Shown here: positions 60,626 through 64,000 of the stretch, in pieces
Layout: each line of letters begins with the position of its first letter
How positions within the stretch are numbered: position 1 is the first letter of the stretch
NCBI GenBank assembly: GCA_934376955.1
Contig: CAKRPJ010000006.1
Span: forward strand, 1-64,000
DNA from: CAKRPJ01 sp934376955
GTDB lineage: Bacteria > Bacillota > Clostridia > Lachnospirales > Lachnospiraceae
Reading direction: 5' to 3'
Length of the DNA stretch: 64,000 nucleotides
Program-made: the position numbers and the translations under genes
Notes under the pieces: generated by a model
Database searches by the model: none
What the model was told of the DNA's origin: nothing
What the model saw: the letters and a program-made list of their open reading frames with translations, nothing else

Positions 60626-60654
60626 TTGACAATCCGGATAAATTATGTTAGAGT
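60626..60654 (+). promoter_or_regulatory. rplJ-rplL promoter
   Basis: TTGACA at 60626-60631, 17 bp, TAGAGT at 60649-60654 with an extended-10 TG at 60646-60647. Confidence 0.7.
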
Positions 60655-60671
60655 ATTCGAGTATTGAATGC

Positions 60672-60786
60672 CGAAGACAGTAGGTGCCGTAAGGCGTAAG
60701 TTGAAAACACCTGCCGAGGAACATACAAAACTCACAAGCAGAATTTTGTAAACCTCTCTGTCCTCGCGATGGAGAGGTTTTCCTTG
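60672..60786 (+). promoter_or_regulatory. L10 ribosomal protein leader with attenuator
   Basis: AGACAGTAGGTGCCGTAAGG and TGAAAACACCTGCCGAGG match the conserved L10(L12)4-binding leader (kink-turn and tetraloop elements). A terminator AACCTCTC/GAGAGGTT (60751-60780) followed by TTTTCC lies behind it. Binding of the L10-L12 complex should favour the terminator. Confidence 0.85.
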
Positions 60787-60842
60787 TTATAGATGCTGTG
60801 ACGGCTTTACAATGCTAAAATAAAACAGGAGGTAAACCAATC

Positions 60843-61343
60843 ATGGCAAAAGTTGAATTAAAGCAGCCAGTAGTAGCTGAAATTGCTGAGCTTTTCGACG
60901 GAGCTGCTTCCGCAGTAGTTGTTGACTACCGTGGATTAACTGTTGAGCAGGATACTGCACTTCGTAAACAGTTAAGAGAAGCAGGTGTTACTTATAAAGT
61001 ATATAAGAACACAATGATCCGCTTCGCAGCAAAGGGAACAGCTTTTGAAGCTCTTGAGCCGAATCTGGAAGGACCGACTGCTCTTGCAGTTTCCAAAACA
61101 GATGCTACAGCTCCGGCAAGAATCTTAGCTGAATTTGCTAAGAAGGCTGATAAGCTTGAATTAAAAGGCGGCGTAGTAGAAGGAACATACTATGATGCAA
61201 AGGCAATCAATGTGATCGCTTCTATCCCGTCCAGAGAGATCCTTCTTGGAAGACTTCTCGGAAGCATGCAGTCTCCGATCACCAACTTCGCACGCGTTCT
61301 CAACCAGATCGCAGAGAAGAAGGGCGAGTCCGCAGAGGCATAA
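60843..61343 (+). CDS. rplJ: 50S ribosomal protein L10
   Basis: A 166-residue stalk protein. N-terminal KQPVVAEIAELFDGAASAVV, the rRNA-binding DYRGLTVEQDTALRKQLREA, and a C-terminal helix for L12 dimers. Standard length. CAGGAGG precedes the ATG. Feedback control by the leader. Confidence 0.98.
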   Translation: MAKVELKQPVVAEIAELFDGAASAVVVDYRGLTVEQDTALRKQLREAGVTYKVYKNTMIRFAAKGTAFEALEPNLEGPTALAVSKTDATAPARILAEFAKKADKLELKGGVVEGTYYDAKAINVIASIPSREILLGRLLGSMQSPITNFARVLNQIAEKKGESAEA

Positions 61344-61418
61344 GCCAAAAGCAGCGTAACGCTGCATAAATATTGAAGCATAAACGTGAAAATATAAAAT
61401 TAATGGAGGTAAATAATA

Positions 61419-61790
61419 ATGGCAAAGTTAACAACAGCTGAATTTATCGAAGCTATCAAGGAATTATCCGTATTAGAGTTAAACGAGTTAGTAAAAGCTT
61501 GTGAGGAAGAATTTGGTGTATCCGCAGCAGCAGGCGTTGTTGTAGCAGCAGGTCCGGCAGCAGCAGCTGAGGAAGAAAAGACAGAGTTCGACGTTGAGCT
61601 TACAGAGGTAGGCCCGAACAAGGTTAAAGTTATCAAGGTTGTTCGTGAAGTAACAGGTCTTGGTCTTAAGGAAGCTAAGGACGTTGTAGACGGCGCTCCG
61701 AAGGTTCTTAAGCAGGGCGCTTCCAAGGAAGAAGCTAACGACATCAAGACAAAGCTTGAGGCTGAAGGCGCTAAGATCACTCTTAAGTAA
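61419..61790 (+). CDS. rplL: 50S ribosomal protein L7/L12
   Basis: A 123-residue stalk protein. The N-terminal dimer domain LTTAEFIEAIKELSVLELNE, Ala-rich hinge (GVVVAAGPAAAAEEE) and C-terminal factor-binding domain (VKVIKVVREVTGLGLKEAKD) are present. GGAGG just upstream. Followed by a clear terminator. Confidence 0.98.
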   Translation: MAKLTTAEFIEAIKELSVLELNELVKACEEEFGVSAAAGVVVAAGPAAAAEEEKTEFDVELTEVGPNKVKVIKVVREVTGLGLKEAKDVVDGAPKVLKQGASKEEANDIKTKLEAEGAKITLK

Positions 61791-61818
61791 TCTGTTTTTA
61801 TACTTGGAATGTTTTGAT

Positions 61819-61886
61819 CCGCAGGAAGGGAAACCATCCTGCGGATTTTTTATGTAACAGGAAATTCCGAAGAATTCCCTGTTACA
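61819..61886 (+). terminator. Terminator after rplL and second hairpin
   Basis: ATCCGCAGGA / TCCTGCGGAT (61819-61847) then a T-run ends rplJL. A second stem, TGTAACAGG/CCTGTTACA (61854-61887), adjoins it and reads as a terminator on the opposite strand too. Confidence 0.85.
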
Positions 61887-62006
61887 TAAAAAAGGCACTA
61901 ACGTGCCAAAGATGCGCACTTACCCCACAACGCTTTCCGGCCTCATAAAATACTGGAAAGACGTCGGGGGATGTGTTAAAATGGATGGCATCAGGAGGAA
62001 TAAGCT

Positions 62007-62633
62007 ATGTTGAACGAACTGGTTATGCGTTATCCTGTTCTGGGAATCGTGCGGGATGACGTAAATAAGGCCTACAGTCTTCTGGAAGCCTGTTACGAAA
62101 ACGGAGGAAAGCTTCTGATTGCCGGAAACGGCGGGAGTGCAGCGGATGCAGAGCACATCGTCGGAGAGCTGATGAAGGGCTTTGTGAAACGCCGTCCTCT
62201 GCCCAAGGAGCTGAAGCGTGCCCTGATCGATACAGATCCGATCCGGGGGAGTGAGCTTTCCGAAAAGCTTCAGCAGGGACTTCCGGCGATCGCACTGACG
62301 AACCACGCCGCATTGTCCAGTGCCTTTGCAAACGATGTGGACGGCATGCTTTCTTATGCCCAGCAGGTAAACGGGTATGGCAAAGAAGGAGATGTCTTTT
62401 TAGGTATCAGCACATCCGGAAACTCAGAAAATGTGATGTATGCAGCAGTTACGGCGAAGGCAAAGGGGATGAAGGTCATCGGACTGACCGGACGGGACGG
62501 CGGAAAGCTGGCAAAGCTGGCAGACGTGGCGATCGTGGTGCCGGAGCAGGAGACATATAAGATCCAAGAGCTTCACCTTCCGATCTACCATGCGCTCTGT
62601 CTGATGCTGGAGGATCATTTCTATGAGATGTAG
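62007..62633 (+). CDS. SIS-domain phosphosugar isomerase, GmhA-like
   Basis: A 208-residue sugar isomerase-fold enzyme. GNGGSAADAEHIVGELMKGF near residue 34, NDVDGMLSYAQQVNGYG with the GmhA-type loop and GISTSGNSENVMYA near 132. Related to sedoheptulose-7-phosphate isomerase GmhA, first step of ADP-heptose or GDP-heptose synthesis. Other DiaA-like roles are possible. The next gene is a GT-C-type membrane protein, suggesting surface glycan work. Confidence 0.83.
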   Translation: MLNELVMRYPVLGIVRDDVNKAYSLLEACYENGGKLLIAGNGGSAADAEHIVGELMKGFVKRRPLPKELKRALIDTDPIRGSELSEKLQQGLPAIALTNHAALSSAFANDVDGMLSYAQQVNGYGKEGDVFLGISTSGNSENVMYAAVTAKAKGMKVIGLTGRDGGKLAKLADVAIVVPEQETYKIQELHLPIYHALCLMLEDHFYEM

Positions 62634-62660
62634 TACTACAATAGGAAGGAAACCCCGGAT

Positions 62661-64000
62661 ATGACAAGAAGGCGGGAATGGTTCTCACTGATCGTTCTGG
62701 CTATGGTGGTGATGCCCTCGATCCTGATCGGCATCGGCCAGATCTATGTAACGGGAATAGACGGTGTGCGGCTATGCAGACCGGAGACAATAAAGCTGCT
62801 TTTAGAGATCGCAGCTTTATTTGTGTTGGAATTTTTCTGCATCCTTCTCCCGAAAAATAACCGGGCGAGGGCAATAGCGGCAGTGACTGCTGCGTCGTTT
62901 TTTGCATGGCTCCATCAGGTCTTACTGCCGATCCTTCTTTCCGGGCTCTATGTTGCCGTTCTCATCCGCTGCGGAGCCGCCATACGGCGTGTAATCGACG
63001 GAAAGAAAAGATTTACGGAATACCACAGAAGTACATGTATGGTAGATTTGACGTTAGGCTGCGGCAGCGTGATCTTACTGTTCTGCCTTATGTCCCTTGT
63101 CGGGATCGGCGGGATTCCCTATACAAGGGCGGCGATCTTTCTTCTGACGGCAGCCACTTTTTTACCGGCAGTATCAGGCCGGGAAGAATGTAAAAGGATG
63201 AGGGAGAGAAGCCGGGTACTGTGGACAGCCAAAGAGGGCGGGCCATCCCTTCCGGCTGCGCTCCTTCTTGCGTTCATAATCTCCATGCTGCTTTTACAGG
63301 CGGGAAGAATGAATATCTGCGCGGATTACGATTCCCTCCATTACGGACTCCGCTCAGAGTATATTTTAAACGACGGCCGCGGGATCTATGAAAATATGGG
63401 CAGCATCAATGTGGTGTATACCTACTCGAAGGGGTTAGAAATCCTCCTGTTTCCGCTCTCCGGACTTCCCTCCTACAGCTTTATCCTGAGCTTTCAGCTA
63501 TGGATGACAGTTGGGATTCTGTGCGCCGCAGACGCGATCGTGGGCCTGTTCGCCAGACGGGAATGCGGGATCCTCTGTATGGCGATCCTTTCAAGTATTC
63601 CGGGGATCATGAATATGGGAATCACGGCTAAGACCGACTCGGCAACAGCCATGTTCCAGCTGTTCATGATATATTTCCTGCTTCTGTATGTAAAAAAGCA
63701 GAAAATGCTCCTTCTGGCAGCGGCAGGAAATGCGTTTTTCATGACGATGGTATTAAAGCCGACAGCGCTGGTATTTTCTACGGTGCTGGCCGGAACCGCC
63801 TTTGCGTTTTTGTTTGCAACAAAGCGATTTAAGCTCTGTCTGCGGGAGCGATTTCTGCTCTCGTGGATCCCTATGCTGTGCATGTGGGGGCTTGTCTGGC
63901 TGCGGACGTGGCTGCTGACGGGACTTCCGGTGACATCGGTATTCTACTCGGTGTGGGAGCGGCTGGGATTTGAGGTGCGGTATCCCTTCCGTGTGGACAC
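62661..64000 (+). CDS. GT-C-like polytopic membrane glycosyltransferase, 3' end outside window
   Basis: An open frame from ATG 62661 to the window end, 446 codons with no stop. It has about 11 hydrophobic segments so far. The acidic luminal motif CADYDSLHYGLR near residue 218 resembles the first-loop Asp motif of polyprenol-dependent GT-C enzymes (ArnT/PMT/mannosyl types). GGAAGGAAA precedes the ATG. Substrate unknown; possibly attaches a sugar to wall polymers with the heptose-type isomerase upstream. Confidence 0.7.
   Translation, partial: MTRRREWFSLIVLAMVVMPSILIGIGQIYVTGIDGVRLCRPETIKLLLEIAALFVLEFFCILLPKNNRARAIAAVTAASFFAWLHQVLLPILLSGLYVAVLIRCGAAIRRVIDGKKRFTEYHRSTCMVDLTLGCGSVILLFCLMSLVGIGGIPYTRAAIFLLTAATFLPAVSGREECKRMRERSRVLWTAKEGGPSLPAALLLAFIISMLLLQAGRMNICADYDSLHYGLRSEYILNDGRGIYENMGSINVVYTYSKGLEILLFPLSGLPSYSFILSFQLWMTVGILCAADAIVGLFARRECGILCMAILSSIPGIMNMGITAKTDSATAMFQLFMIYFLLLYVKKQKMLLLAAAGNAFFMTMVLKPTALVFSTVLAGTAFAFLFATKRFKLCLRERFLLSWIPMLCMWGLVWLRTWLLTGLPVTSVFYSVWERLGFEVRYPFRVD

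Noticed and set aside
1..64000. Prophage, insertion sequence, CRISPR array or defence island
   Set aside because: No integrase cluster (xerD is the housekeeping type), transposase, spacer-repeat array or restriction/toxin genes were seen.

Overview
The window is a continuous 64 kb piece of a bacterial chromosome from the Clostridia, most likely a Lachnospiraceae-type gut anaerobe (inference). The indicators are a SCIFF ranthipeptide with its radical-SAM maturase, a group B [FeFe]-hydrogenase, RNase Y, a SecDF fusion, a giant clostridial HgdC/BcrA-type activase, a SpoIIM-like gene in Bacillus-like gene order, and strong Shine-Dalgarno sequences with many GTG/TTG starts. Most of the window is housekeeping DNA on the plus strand. 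I see no phage, insertion sequence, CRISPR array or rRNA.

Layout. 0-5.3 kb: amidohydrolase, BrnQ, a GAPDH with atypical cofactor residues, and a flavodoxin-ferredoxin fusion. 5.4-8.8 kb: tRNA-Leu(UAG), MntP with a folded leader, and a minus-strand nitrate/sulfonate/taurine-type ABC importer. 9-15 kb: [FeFe]-hydrogenase and, convergent to it, a 1420-residue double activase. 15-22.6 kb: a rhomboid-like protein with a zinc-binding tail, a DAP decarboxylase-like enzyme, a cytosolic subtilase, then an Na/Pi transporter behind a Pho box with PhoB/PhoR-type regulators. 22.7-29.2 kb: recA (perfect LexA box)-recX, rny, proC, nudF, spoIIM-like, xerD. 29.2-41.6 kb: MATE pump, pth-mfd, tyrS, M20 peptidase, a DUF1538 membrane protein with a tandem PII-like partner, and a CNNM/CorC protein. 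41.6-45.6 kb: a cation-type riboswitch before an OadB-like sodium pump subunit and a 39-residue membrane peptide, then an amino-acid ABC importer. 45.6-52.7 kb: TIGR04086 membrane protein, scfA-scfB, secDF-tgt-yajC, and a CmpB-type membrane protein. 53-64 kb: a cell-wall-binding secreted protein, mreB-recD2-comF, rpmG-secE-nusG-rplK-rplA, rplJ-rplL with an L10 leader, a GmhA-like isomerase, and a GT-C-like membrane protein cut by the window end.

The most unusual material is regulatory and structural rather than a new multi-gene island: a 77-bp palindromic repeat present in three copies, an OadB-linked riboswitch with an overlapping terminator, two copies of an L1-binding rRNA mimic, a candidate free-standing small RNA at 52.73-52.90 kb, a promoter-terminator cassette ahead of tyrS, and a 133-nt nested inverted repeat between scfB and secDF. 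The best biological systems are SCIFF-ScfB (known family, function unknown), the double activase that carries both halves of a [4Fe-4S] site in one chain, and the DUF1538 plus tandem-PII pair.
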